In this document: one piece after another, positions 1-11,699 of the stretch
Numbering within the stretch: the first letter of the stretch is position 1
Layout of the letters: each line of letters begins with the position of its first letter
Assembly (NCBI GenBank): GCA_002189035.1
Contig: NEEC01000018.1
Location: 434,001-498,000, forward strand
Source: Utricularia gibba
Lineage: Eukaryota > Streptophyta > Magnoliopsida > Lamiales > Lentibulariaceae
Direction of reading: 5' to 3'
DNA: 64,000 nt
Position numbers and translations under genes: made by a program
Notes under the pieces: generated by a model
The model's input: the letters and a program-made list of their open reading frames with translations, nothing else
Told to the model about the DNA's origin: nothing
Database searches by the model: none

Positions 1-1117
1 GAATGAAAGGCATCTTTCAAAACAAATTTTGGTTTATATAAATGATTGTTTATGCCTTTCATGATATTAATGAATTATGTATTGTATTCTTTCCCTAGAA
101 ATTTTGTTATTGTTTAGTGCTGTGTGTCTTGAGAAAAGAGTGTTTCTATACTAACATCAAGAAATGTGACTTTTGCAAAAACAAAATCTCTTTTCTTGGC
201 TACATTGTGAGTGATGTGGATACTTCAGTGGATGAAGAAAAAAGTGATGGCAATTAGAGAATGACCAACTCCTATCACGATTGGAGAAGTACACATCTTC
301 AATGGATTGGCCAATTTTTACAATCATTTTGCCAAGGATTTAAGCACACGCTGAATCATTGAACGAGGTTATCAAGTAGATGCTCAATTTTTTTTGGGAG
401 AAGCACAAAGAGTCTGCATTTATGCAATTCAAGGATAAGCTTAGCTCAAACCCTTTATTTGTGTTACCTGATTTTTCGAAAACATATGAAATTGAATGTG
501 ATGCTACTGGAGTTGGAAAAAAGTGTTGTTTTGGTGCAAGGAGGCCGACCCATTGCATACTTCAAGGAAAAGCTTGGTGGAGCAACACTCAATTACCCAA
601 CTTATGATAATGAGTTGTATTCATTGGTAAGAGCTTAAAAGACTTAGAAACATTATATGTGATACAAAAAGTTTGAAGCATATGAAGAGTCAAAGAAATT
701 TAAATAGGATACATGCAAGATGTATGGTATTCATAGATATGTTTTTCTATGCCATAAAACACAAGAAAGGAAAAGAAAACATTATTGTTGATATTTTGTT
801 AATAAGATACACACTTTTGGCTACTCTTAATGTTCAAATGGGATTTTTGCAATAAAATAGTCTTATACTCTTGATCATGATTTCAAATATTTATATTTTC
901 TTATGAGGGTAAACCTCATGAAACTTATCATTGGGAAGATGACTTTCTTTTAAAGAAAATCATGTTATGTATTCAACAATGTTCCATTTGAGAGTTCTTT
1001 GTGAAGGAGGCGATTGGTGAAGAACTTATGGGACATTTTGGAGTCATCAACACATTAGACATGCTTCAAAAACATTTCTATATGCCTAACATGAGAAGAG
1101 ATGTGGATAGGATGATG
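1..1117 (+). pseudogene. Ty3/gypsy pol relic, copy 1 (RT tail, RNase H, integrase start)
   Basis: Decayed retrotransposon polymerase reading across several frames. After a damaged reverse-transcriptase tail, the RNase H core is seen near 480-520 (IECDATG), followed by the HKKGKEN motif near 760 and the start of the zinc-binding integrase region near 1030-1110 (GHFGVINTLDMLQKHFYMP). The same blocks occur in the same order and orientation in the better-preserved copy at 3925-7255, so both belong to one family. Stops and frameshifts are frequent. The left end is cut by the window edge and the right end stops abruptly near 1117 against a different repeat. Confidence 0.85.
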
Positions 1118-1928
1118 CGACCCTCCAAACATCAAGTGTTTCGCAAACAAGATCTTGGGTTTCAAATGAAGGAATCCTTCAAGAAAAGAATAAGTTGGCT
1201 CTTAATGAATGAAAATCCTTACAACTCAAATTATGAATCACACTCACAGAATAAGGAATGAATTGGGAGTGATAAACCATACTAGATACAACAATCAAGA
1301 TTTGATAAGTCTAAAGTTTTACAAGAAGTGAAGTAATGAGCACTACTCTCAAAATAAATAACAATCAAAGTTATTCTAAACAAGTATGAAGCCCTTCTTA
1401 TATAGGCGAATGATTTGGCCTACTCAAAAAAAGTAGGAATAATGTACTTTGGAGTAATGGACCTCCATTACTCTAGTTGATGCATTTTGAGTAGCGTTAA
1501 TTTTATGTCAAACACCTTATTACTTTGTTGATTGACCCATAATCCTTTAAGCACCTCTTTTTTCTTCTAATTTTTAGTATTTTCTAGGCATTAGGACTTA
1601 TGTCTTAATTTGAGTTCAATTTTTCTTTCGTGCTTCATGTTTTGTTTTTCTTTTTTATGTGAAAAAATCTCCACTATGCTCCTCAAGTATATTTGCCTCC
1701 ATGAATAAGGTAAAGATCTTAAGATTGATCATACTTAAGTTTATGAATTCCTTTCTGTTAGAAAAATACTTCAATTAATTTTTCGTTCTAGATATCAAGC
1801 TCTTATTGCATTTCATAGGAAAGATTACACCGTGACTACATTTCCATTCCTTGCACAAATTATGCTGTGAATAAATCTATGCTGCTTCTATAGTGACTAT
1901 ACTATTAAAACTTTAAAAGATTTTATTA
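1118..1928 (-). repeat. LTR-like repeat abutting the gypsy relic
   Basis: Non-coding sequence that begins where the integrase homology of copy 1 stops. Read on the minus strand it has a TATA-like box (CTATATAA, 1398-1405) and a leader-like tract downstream, as expected of an LTR promoter. No second LTR, PBS or PPT was found, so the assignment is inference. No gene is visible. Confidence 0.35.
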
Positions 1929-2274
1929 GTAAAACACAAATGTGTAATATGAGTATCGAATAAGGAGAGTTGTTTTTCTTGTGAAAGGTGATGTTACATC
2001 AAATACAACTATCACGATTTATAAATGGGTTTGTAAGGTAAAGCATGTCAGAAACGTAAATGATGAAGCTTGAGTAAGGGGAAAGAGGGTTCGTAACAAC
2101 CAAAAGAAATACACTTGAGCGACGAACTTTAAATAAATGGGATGTTTCTGGGATTGAAATCCTGCCTATCTATGTTCGTCAAGTATCTACTCTTCTCTAA
2201 TCTTCTTAAGCACTCGGTTATCAGAATAACGAATTGGCTACTCTCCCTTACACTCTCTTGCAAGGAGGGATGGG

Positions 2275-3548
2275 TGTTAAGTGTCATTTTCTAGTTTATT
2301 ATTAGGTATTATTATGTATTAATCTAGTGTTTAGTTGCCCAATTTAAGATATATATTGATAAATATTGAATTTCCTTAGAAAAATCCTATTTTCTTATTT
2401 TGATCAACACCTGTCAGAAGATTGTGTGGAGTGTTGCAGGAGTATTTCAGATGGTTAGAGTTTGACTTTTCGTGCCTTGTACGCGACTTGGAACAATTGT
2501 GAGCAGAAGACTGACACTAGTCAAGGTCGCTGACTTACGACATGTTAGAATCTGCAGAAATGATTGGGCGCTAATTTGCACGTAAAGGAAAGTTGCTGGC
2601 GCATGTAAGACAGAAGGAATGATGAGAAAGGGATCCAAAGGAGTTAATACACGTGAGGAGTGATATAAAAGCCACTTGGAGCACTTAGTTTCGGACTTTT
2701 GAACCTTTGTTTCTATACTTAGAACTTATTAGTTCTTCCTCCCTTCCAAGGAGGAAGAACACTTAGCTTCCATTTTCGTTTCTGTTTTCATGGTCCTTTC
2801 GGGCTAAACTCTTTTAGTTTCTGGGAGAAGATGAAGTTTCATTCCAAGTGTTGAGCAATACACTCGGTTCTTCACTGAATTCACTTCGGATTCTGCATAG
2901 TTCCATGCATCTTGTTGCAGTCTTTCTGTAACGACTCCTAGTCAAGGTCCATGAGCAGCAGGTCACTCCTCGCGGATTTTGGTGAAGATCAAGGTGAAGA
3001 GCATTAACTCCAACCCCACCGGTTCGAAGGAAGTAGCGGATTGTTTGTGGCCCAGGTACCACGACAATGGACAAGTTGTGACCTTGGACTTGCCACTGGC
3101 CATTGGCAACAACTTGGCGCACGCACGCAATTCGATTTTGTAGGCAATCGAAGGCAATCCTCTTGTATTTTTAATCGTCCAAGGGGGAATCACATGAGGC
3201 TATTCCCGTGACTCTTTGTCAATCAGAGTGTAAAGGAGAGTAGGCTATTCATTACTCCTATAACAAGCTATTCAGAAGAAATTAGTGATAACCAAGGCAA
3301 GGACGCACAAAGGAGGGAAATAGATTCTCATTCCTAGGAACTGCGTACCATAGTCAAGGCCCATCACTTAGGATGTAACTTTTATTTCTGCTCGCAAACT
3401 CCCTTTTACAAAACCGTGACATTTTTTAAAAGTTATTTGCCAAACACTTTTCATGAAATACAATTTCCTGAAATCGATACTCGTTCTACGCTTTTGGGTG
3501 TTTTACGTTTTATATATTTAAAATTTGTTGAGAAAACAACATGTAACA
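2275..3548 (+). mobile_element. Probable solo LTR (1274 bp)
   Basis: The insertion starts TGTTA and ends TAACA, the inverted TG...CA ends typical of LTRs. It is flanked by ATGGG (2270-2274) and ATAGG (3549-3553), a 5-bp target duplication with one mismatch. The unoccupied copy at 16.4 kb has a single ATGAG at the matching place. An internal TATATAAAA box suits an LTR promoter. No gag-pol or second LTR lies between the flanks, so a solo LTR left by recombination is the simplest reading. The parent family is not identified. Confidence 0.72.
2664..2670 (+). promoter_or_regulatory. TATA box within the solo LTR
   Basis: TATAAAA preceded by TGA, about 390 bp into the LTR-like insertion, followed by a pyrimidine-rich leader. 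This is the expected place for the U3/R promoter of an LTR. Confidence 0.45.
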
Positions 3549-3924
3549 ATAGGAATAGCCTTATACTAATCCCCCTTGGGCGAATAGAAAAATAGGAGGT
3601 CCTTCCTTCATACCCATATGGTCGAATTGCGCACATGTGCTAGAGTGTTGCCAATGACCCATTGAGTCCATACATAAGGTACTTTCCATCTTGCTTCTTT
3701 TTAAAACTCGCAAATAATGATCAGCTTATCATAAATCTTGAATAAAGGGACTCTTACAAAATGATTGTAATATAACTGAACAGAGACATGTGAAACTCGA
3801 TCAAATTCAAACAAACTTGTACTAATTTTGCTAACAACATCTTGGTAGAGAAGTTGCGAATACCAACATTTAGACACACTAAGCCTTACAATTTACAGTA
3901 GTTCAATAAAAGAAGTGAGTTAAA

Positions 3925-6900
3925 GGTGACCAAACAAGTTCTTGTGGTATTTTCCATGGGAAGATATAAAGATGAAGTGCTATGTGATGTTGTACCTTTG
4001 CATGCCAATCATATTCTTTTGGGAAAGCCATAAGAATATGATAGAAGAGCATTGTATGATGGCTTTAAGAACAAGTATTTCTTCAGTCATAATAAACGCT
4101 CAATCACACTTGCTCCATTATCTCAAAAGGAGGCACATAGAGATCAAGTCAAGATCTTGGATGATGCTAGAGCACTGCATGGTGCAAATGGGAATCACAA
4201 GGAGCTTGTGCTTAAGAGAGGAAATATGAGTGGAGACAAGAAAAAGGAGAGTGGAGTGAGAAAGAGTGAAAAAAAATTCGAAAAAGTGTAGAGGAAACAA
4301 GATGTAGGAAGGAATTGACTGGGAAAAATGGTTAGAATGAGTGTAAACCGGAAAGTGGAAACAAGAAAGTGATAGAATTAATGAGAAAAAATGAGAGTCT
4401 TTTAGTTAGACCAAGTGAGATTAAACACTCTCTTCATATTAGGCAACCGTTACTTCTACTTATGTACAAGGATGAAGTTTCTACTTCTCCAAACAATGCT
4501 CAACCTATTCTATTTTGTGTTGTATCTCTCTTACAGGTATATTAAGATGTATTTCGAAATTAAGCATCAAATTGATCTTGTGCCTGGAACACAACTCCCC
4601 AACCAACTTGCATACCGTGCCAATCCAAAGAAGATGAAGGAAATACAAATGCAACTTGAGAAATTTATGTCTAAAGGATTTTTTCGAGAAATCATGAACC
4701 TTGCTCTGTGTTGGTTTTATTGGTTCCAAAATCCAATGGCACTTGGTGTATTTTGATTGATTGTTGTGCCATAAACAACATCATCATCAAGTTTAGACAT
4801 CCTATTTCTTGACTTGAAGATATGCTTGATGAATTGAATGGTGCTTGTGTTTTTACTAAGATTGATTTAAGAAGTGAATATCTTCATATTAGAATGAAGG
4901 AAGGTGGTAAATGGAAAACCATTTTTAAGACTAAGTTTGGTTTGTATGAGTGGGTTGTTATGCCTTTTGATTTGAACAATGCTTCTAGCACCTTTATAAG
5001 ATTGATGAATCATGTTCTTAGGCGTTTTATAGGTAGATTTGTGGTTGTTTATTTTGATGATATTCTGATTTGTAGCAAAAGTCTTCAGGCACATGTGTGT
5101 CATTTAAAAGAATGTGTTAGACATTTTTAGGAAAAAGAAGTTGTTTGTTAATATCAAGAAGTGTGTCTTTTACACAACCAGTGTCTCTTTTCTTGGACAT
5201 ATTGTTAGTGATGTAGGACTAGCTGTAGATGAAGATGAAGTGCGAGCAATTAGGAAATGGATAACACCTACATCATTTGGTTAGGTTAGGAGTTTTCATG
5301 GCTTAACAAGTTTCTATAGACGGTTTGTTAAGGATTTTAGCACCCTTCACTCAATTGATCAAGAAAAATCACACATTTCATTGGGGAGACGAGCAAGAAC
5401 ATGCATTCAAACAATTCAAAGATAAACTTTACTCAACACCTCTCCTAGCTCTTCCAAATTTTTCTCATACTTTTGAAATTGAATGTGACGCGTCTGGTTT
5501 AGGAATTGGTGCTGTATTGATGCAAAATAGACGTCCACTTGCTTATTTTAGTGAGAAGTTTCATGATGCAACTCTCAATTATCCAACATATGACAAAGGG
5601 TTGCATACATTGATTAGAACTTTGGAGACATGGCAATACTATTTGTAGTCTTAGGAGTTCGTGATACACACTGATCATGTCTTTTAAACATTTGAAAAGT
5701 CAAGAAAAGTTAAACATAAGACATGCTAAGTGGGTAGAGTTTATAAACACATTCTCATACGTGATCAAATACAAGAAAGGTAAAGAAAATGTGGTAGTTG
5801 ATGTTTTATCTCGAAGATACATTCTTTTAACCAATCTTGATGCAAGAATTCTGAGATTTGCTTCTATTATTGACTTATATGCTTATAATCACGATTTTTT
5901 GGACTTTTATGAGGCATGTGAATTTGCTCGATATGAACTATTCTTTAAAAAAGATAGGTTGTGCATTCTTTCTTGTTTCATACATGATTTGATTGTTAGG
6001 GAAGCTCATGATGGTGGATTAATGAGACATTTTGGTGTTAAAAAGACTCTTGATATTCTCACTCAACATTTCTTTTGATCACACATGAGAAGAGATGTTA
6101 AAAGAGTTTGTGATAGATGTATTCCTTGTAGGAAGGCTAAATCAACCATTGCCTTTCATGGTTTGTATACTCCACTTCCTACTCCGTCTCAATCATGGGT
6201 AGACATTTCTATGAACTTTTTTTTAGTCTTACCTCATACTCTAAAGGGTAGGACTCGATTTTTGTTGTTGTGGAAGAGTTTTCAAAGATGGCACGATTTA
6301 TTTCATGTCACAAAATTGATGATGCGTTTTATGTGGCTAATCTCTTCTCTAGAGTAGTAGTTAGACTTCATGGTATGCTGCTCACAATCGTTTCTAATCA
6401 TGATGCAACATTTTTCAGTCATTTTTGGAGAGTACTTTGGAGTAAACTTGTCACTAAACTCTTATACTCAACAACTTGTCATTCTCAAATCGGGGGACAA
6501 ATCGAGGTTACAAATTGTACATTTTCTACCTTATTTAGAATTATAATTAAATATAATCTTAAGATATGAAATAAATGTTTGTCACTTGTTAAATTTTCTT
6601 ACAATCTAACAATACATATCATTACTAGGTTATCCTCATTTCAAGTGATTTATGGCTTTAATCCTCTTATACCTTTGGATATGTTACCTTTGTTTTGTGA
6701 TGAAAAAGTTAGTTTAGATGGCAAGAAAAGAGCTGAAACAATCAGAAGCTTGCATGAAAATGTGAAACACTAGATTGAATCTAGCAATGCAAAGTACGCA
6801 TCAGCAGTAAACAAGGGTCGACGTGGAATTGTATTTGAACCTAGAGATTAGGTTTGGCTTCATCTCAAGAAAGAGAAGTTTCTCACAAAGAGGAAGTCAA

Positions 6901-7255
6901 AATTTCTTTCTTGTGGAGATGGATCTTTCCAAGTTGTTGAACATGTGTGATAATGCCTAAAAGCTTGATTTACGAGGTGCGTATTCAGTTCATTCAACTT
7001 TCAATGTTGCTAATTTGTCCCTTTTTGAAATGGATGCAGATTCAAGGTGAATCTTCTTAAAGAATGGGGGGAGTGATGAACCGAAGCAAGATGATGAAGA
7101 TTATTTGAAGAGTGATGATGATGTTGCACAAGTGAACAATTTGGATAGTAAGATCATTTCACCAGGCCTAATGAAATGACAAGGAGTAAGAATAGAATGA
7201 TTGAAGCTACACTCAAGGTTCTACTCAACACTATTGTAATCAAACTTGGGCTTGA
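3925..7255 (+). pseudogene. Ty3/gypsy pol relic, copy 2 (protease to integrase)
   Basis: The order protease tail, reverse transcriptase, RNase H, integrase is readable in shifting frames. The protease-RT linker lies at about 3925-4290 (KDEVLCDVVPLHANHILLG). The RT spans about 4560-5130 with the polymerase motif YFDDIL (5050-5067). RNase H is near 5480-5640 (IECDASG), the HHCC integrase zinc finger near 6010-6150 (CDRCIPCRKAK), the integrase core beyond, and a C-terminal tail to about 7250 (TRSKNRMIEATLKVLL). Many in-frame stops and frameshifts make it inactive. Gag and the 5' LTR are not recognisable. Confidence 0.9.
7061..7075 (+). other. Polypurine tract of gypsy copy 2
   Basis: AAAGAATGGGGGGAG is a purine-rich tract just upstream of the probable 3' LTR start (TGATGAACC, 7076). 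Pol-like coding (TRSKNRM...) continues for about 180 bp beyond it, so either the integrase tail overlaps the LTR, as in some chromoviruses, or the true LTR start is further right. Confidence 0.5.
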
Positions 7256-7720
7256 AAACTTGCCATCATAGGAGTTCGATTACATGAAGATGGATTTACT
7301 TTAGAGCCCAATTCCCATTGGATTTGTTAGGCTTTCGTTTTTTATTTAGTGTGGGATTGATAATGTTAGAACTCCATTCTAGAATATAAATACTCTAAAC
7401 ATATACTCTTGTGAGTACCTTTAGTTCATTTCATGAATCTTGTGAACAATTTTATCTACTTTAAGTGATTGAACACTCTTGACTTATAAAGTTTTAGAGC
7501 TTGTGGTATCTCAAAGTTATCACTTTCAATCTCTTATCTTTCTGAAGTGTGACTCGTAATTTCCTTTTCTTTTATAGTTTGGTTGTAAGATATTTATTCT
7601 TTTGAAGGTATACTTGGGTGGATTCTTTTTTAAATATCTAAATTACCTCATGTTTGTGGATTACTAATCTCTTTAGATTAGAGAGTCACATCACAATCTT
7701 TATGTGTTCTTTGGTTTGAG
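7076..7720 (+). repeat. 3' LTR-like region of gypsy copy 2
   Basis: This stretch has a diverged reverse-complement copy at about 40630-41400. Shared landmarks include the TATA motif AATATAAATACT (7383-7394) and TTAGTTCATTTCATG (7422-7436). The repeat-plus-TATA structure supports an LTR. The right boundary is uncertain because a local duplication follows. Confidence 0.65.
7385..7392 (+). promoter_or_regulatory. LTR TATA box (gypsy family)
   Basis: TATAAATA in the LTR-like region, conserved in the inverted copy at 40.6-41.4 kb. Confidence 0.5.
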
Positions 7721-8142
7721 TGATTTTTTTATTTTAAATTTTTATTAATGTGCGACCCTTGTATATTGTTTGGATTGAGGGAGTCTCTTGTTATTGTAAA
7801 TTTATATTAGCAATTGATTCTTAAGTTTTTTTTTTAATAGAATGCAATTCCTCCATGAGGCATGAATTCAAGTATTCTAGGCACCACAAATTTTGCTTTG
7901 CAATGTTTAAAATAGGTGCACTTATGATGCCATTCTATCTGAATATGTTTTTTAGTTCGAGAGGTTTTTTTATTTTAAATTATATTAGCGTTCAAACTTT
8001 ATATGGTTTTTTGTAGTGAATGAGTTTTTTTATTGTAAATTTGTATTAGCAATCAATTCTTAGGTTTTGTTTGGATTGAGTGCAATCCCTTCATAAGGCA
8101 TAGTCCAAATGTTCAAGGTTCCATAAATTCTGCTTTGCGATG
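7700..8142 (+). repeat. Diverged tandem duplication, unit about 210 bp
   Basis: Two head-to-tail units, about 7700-7905 and 7940-8142. Each runs through TTTTATTTTAAAT, ATTGTAAATTT(A/G)TATTAGCAA and TTTGGATTGAG-like tracts and ends in TT(T/C)TGCTTTGC(A/G)ATG. The units differ by many substitutions and small indels, so the duplication is old. It lies just beyond the gypsy LTR-like region and has no coding content. Confidence 0.6.
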
Positions 8143-9250
8143 CACGCAACACGTCAAAATAGTGCAATGAAGTGAATAATAGAGAAGTGTCTTCAAAACC
8201 AAACTATAAGGTATAGATCCATGATAAATTACAAAATATCATACAAGTACTTCGTAATACTTCAATAGAGGATATTTAACATTCAAATGAGGCTACCCAA
8301 TGTGTCCATCCTTCATGAAGCTGGGCACATCACCTACTTCTATTAGATAATGAACAAATGGGTGTATTTCTCCACTCACCTATTGTAACAATGCATTGCA
8401 ACAAATGTATCCAATCTGATCTCATTGAAAACCATTGCAGCAACCTAAATGAGCAACAAAAAACCTAATGGAATTTTTAGACAATAAATTGCATGACCCC
8501 GTCAAATATCAATCGAAAGGTAAAATTTAAATTTACTCATCATCAATTTGTAGAAACCAATGCATTTGCGATGAAGAAAGTGAAAAAAATATACAAATGT
8601 ATGCAAATGTATGCATACATTTTATCATTTGATGAAGATTATTATCGTCATTTTCATATTAATTCTTGAAAGGTTTAACAAAAGTCATTTCACTGACAAG
8701 TTTTGTTAAATCAGGATTGATAGATTTGTAATGACATAATATAAATCTATAAGTTTAATTAAACCAATATAACAAATTTATACAATATCTTTTATCAAAA
8801 GGATCAAAGGTTTATATCCAACTAACAAATGTAGCCTTATCGATTTGGAAATACATATAGGAAAATTTACAAATCAGTTCATTTTGCGCCACACAGTTTA
8901 TGCATTTTAGAACGCGGTCTCGATGCCTTTTGTCCTTTATCTCGTGGCCCGGTTTGTTCAAAACACATTAATCGAATCCTCCTCCTCCAACTGGTCTGCT
9001 CAGAGTCAGGAACGATGATCCCCTCCCCTCCCATCTCATCCCATCCCCTTGATGAGTTTGGACGCCGGGAATTTATTAGAAGAGGAGTGGGCGCATCTCT
9101 ATCTATTCCCTTTGGTCCAATGATGAATGATGAGCCAGCCATCAAATGGCAGCAGGCATCCTGATCCACTCACTCTCTTGTGTTTGTTGAGATTGTGCTT
9201 TTGATTAAAACCCAATCCTAAAAGAGTCATATCCAACAACCCCCGATGTT
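8143..9250. other. AT-rich spacer, no gene seen
   Basis: Intergenic DNA between the gypsy remnants and the region upstream of the LRP1-like gene. The short open frames near 8880-9170 show no family features and look like chance. Confidence 0.6.
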
Positions 9251-10552
9251 GAGAAGGAAGTCAGAGCCAGAGGAATTTAAAATGACACAACCAGACGACG
9301 AAGATCAGGCCAGGGCACTTGAATGAGGGCTGTACCATCCCATCCATATTTTCACTGCAAGGCAACGAAATGCCGGAAGGATGGAAGGTCCTGTTAATGA
9401 ACCCATGATTACGGGTATTAAAGTAAAAAAAGAAAAAAGGAAAAAACGGAGAATGATAAATAAATGAAGATAACATATGCACCACGATGAAAAAGGAAAG
9501 GCGTGGACAGAAGCGGTGGGCTCGAGGAGGCGTCTCGTGAAGTGCGCCGGCAGAAAACTGGACGCCGTACATTAAAGCTGCCCTCCTCCTCGTAGCCTCG
9601 TGCAGCAGTTTTCTCCAAAAAATTATTTCTTTTTTGTGGGGTTGGCTTTGGAATGGAATGGAGTACCGGCACCAGCACCCCACAAGAAAGAACCCTAATC
9701 TACAATGCATCTCCTCCCTCCAATAATTGATTCGCAATATACCCCAGTCGAGTCCGTGCCTGCCTCGATGCAGAGAAACATCAGTTTTTCTTTTCTCTTC
9801 TGGTTAGCCCTAGAGTGCATAGACCCATTCTGGTTGGTTGGTGTTTTTGTTTGTTGTTTTTTTTCGAAGCAGGTTTTTGGTGTTTTAAGTCTGTGGTATG
9901 TGGGCTGCATCTACATCTAGTATTCTGCTGCTCTGTTTCCTCTTTTCTTGGTTTCTGATACTTCTGAGGATATAATTCATTCATTCATCATCCTCTTGGT
10001 TCTGGCTAACGCCAGAACGAAACAGTTCACTTTTATCATAGAGAGAGATACCGCCAAAATAGGCTGCAGCAGCAGCAGTTAAGTAGCACTACTACTAGAT
10101 GGTTTGCTGTGGAACTACAGAAGAAAGGCCTAACTAATTGCTGCGCTGCGCTGCTCTCTCGAGCTTATTTTTCCTTCCTACTTCTTCCGATGCTGCTCTT
10201 ATTGTGTTTTTAAGATAGCGAAGTGACGAGGGCACCACCCCATCTCCTTGGATTTGGAAACTTCAACGGAGAAAGTGGTGTAGCGTAGGTAGATTCTACA
10301 ACAACCAGCTAGTTGTGCTAGTGAGTGGTGTGTGTTTGTTGAGGGAGACGCCATTTTGCAGTCTATGTGAGATCTCCTCCTCTCCTCTAGCCCTTCTTTA
10401 CAAATCTTGCAGTTGTGGCTACAAGTAGGCGTTTGGCTTCCTCAGATTCCGGCGCATTTGCTGACTGGGTCGCATCCTCTTCTTCCTCGGCTTCTGCTTC
10501 GGTTTCTACGGGGGATCTTTCTTTGGGCTTCAATGCCACCGTCACCGCCGGA
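9251..10552 (+). promoter_or_regulatory. Upstream region / probable 5' UTR of the LRP1-like gene
   Basis: GC content rises relative to the spacer. Pyrimidine-rich tracts, a GAGAGAGA run near 10040, CAG repeats near 10070 and stop-rich leader-like sequence suggest promoter and 5' UTR. A 3' splice-acceptor-like site (pyrimidine tract then TTGCAG, AG at 10411-10412) precedes open, SRS-like sequence that has no ATG until 10553. A 5' intron with an upstream coding or non-coding exon is therefore possible. No upstream exon could be fixed. Confidence 0.45.
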
Positions 10553-11625
10553 ATGTGGTCCTCCTCCGCCGCTCCGAGACATGTTAACTATGGGCTCTCG
10601 CCGGAGTTCTTCTTCGTTGCGCCGGCGGAAGCAGCTTCGGCTTCTGCAGCGACTCTAAGCTTCGATCCAAACGCAATCGGCGTCGGCGTCATTCCATTAC
10701 TCACCGCCGCGCCGTGCCCGACAACGGAGGAGGCGCTGAACACCAATAGCAGCAACCCACGTGGTCGCAATTTCCTGTGGCACCAGCAGCAGCAGGGGCA
10801 AGGGCATAGCAGTGGCTATCTGAAGAAACCCACCAATTTAGAACCCTCGAATCTGCTTCAGACGAATTGCAGCCCCGGGATCGGATGCTCCTCTGCAGCT
10901 GCCACTTGCCAAGACTGTGGGAATCAAGCGAAGAAAGACTGCCCCCACAGGAGATGCAGAACTTGTTGCAAAAGCCGAGGCTACGACTGCACCACCCACG
11001 TGAAGAGCACTTGGGTTCCCGCCGCCCGCCGCCGTGAGCGCCAACTCATGGCCGGATCCTCTCAATCAACCTCCGGCTCAAAGAAACCAAAACTCGTCGG
11101 TGGTGGTGGCGGCGGCGCGTCTCAAACGACCACAACAGCTTCCCATACCTCCACCTCGAACACCACTCCTCCCAGGAGTTTCGATACAAGCTCCAGCCAT
11201 CAAGGTATCTTTTCGACCGAGTAATCCCCACAACTGACCATTTAATTTACAGCGAAAAGATACCTTTTTTCTTGTGCTTATTAGACAAGGAGGCAGCTTT
11301 ACCGGGGCAAGTGCGTGCGCCGGCGGTCTTTAAGTGCGTGAGAGTAACGGCGTTGGACGACGGGGAAGATGAGTACGCGTACCAGGCGCTGGTGAAAATC
11401 GGGGGCCACGTTTTCAAGGGATTCCTGTACGATCAAGGGTTAGAAAGTCGACTCCCAAATATCTCAGAGCTCTACCTCGGCGGCGGGGAGTCCAGGAACA
11501 ACCCAACGCCTTCCTCCGCCCCTCCGCCGCCGCAGAATCCGCCGGTTCTTGATCCCTCCGACATGTACGCCGCTCCGGGGGCGTGTTTACTGGGAGGATC
11601 GAGCTTCAGTAACCCCATAAACTAA
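10553..11625 (+). CDS. LRP1: SHI-related sequence (SRS) transcription factor, LRP1 type
   Basis: Plant-specific nuclear transcription factor of the SHI/STY/LRP1 family, which acts in auxin-linked organ and root development. Two exons, 10553-11204 and 11285-11625, are split by an 80-bp GT-AG intron (phase 1), giving 330 aa from the first in-frame ATG. The RING-like C3HC3H zinc finger lies at residues about 119-149 (CQDCGNQAKKDC ... CRTCCKSRGYDC), followed by the basic STWVPAARRRERQ stretch. The second exon carries the IGGH domain (CVRV ... IGGHVFKGFLYDQGLE, IGGH at 256-259). The FFVAP, IGVGVIPLLTA and TSHTSTSNT-like tracts match LRP1 rather than STY1. The frame stays open for 46 codons upstream without an ATG and includes a family-like SLGFNA stretch, so the true N-terminus may be longer, from an upstream exon or a non-AUG start. 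Confidence 0.92.
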
Positions 11626-11651
11626 TGAATTGTTTCCTACCATTGTACCTG

Positions 11652-11687
11652 GCCATTGCCACTGCCATTGCCATTGCCATTGCTATT
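11652..11687 (+). repeat. (GCCATT)n hexanucleotide microsatellite
   Basis: About six imperfect copies of the 6-bp unit GCCATT in the probable 3' UTR of the LRP1-like gene, 27 bp past its stop. Confidence 0.85.
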
Positions 11688-11699
11688 TTGAAGTCAGTC

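Larger units (their letters stand above)
1929..3800 (+). repeat. Dispersed repeat, copy A, split by a 1.27-kb insertion
   Basis: Two blocks, about 1929-2274 and 3549-3800, match in order and orientation the uninterrupted stretch at about 16426-17085. Shared landmarks include the tract around CTTGCAAG (2258), GGTCGAATTG (3619) and GATCAGCTTATCAT (3719). The sequence between the blocks (2275-3548) is absent from the other copy. The repeat codes for nothing recognisable and its class is unknown. Confidence 0.75.

Noticed and set aside
9261-9737. 158-codon minus-strand frame upstream of the LRP1-like gene
   Set aside because: Phe/Ser/His-rich low-complexity translation of a purine-rich region; no domain or family match recognised.
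10415-10552. Treating GTG 10415 as the start of the LRP1-like protein
   Set aside because: Plant genes rarely start at GTG; ATG 10553 is kept as the conservative start and the upstream open stretch is reported as an open question.
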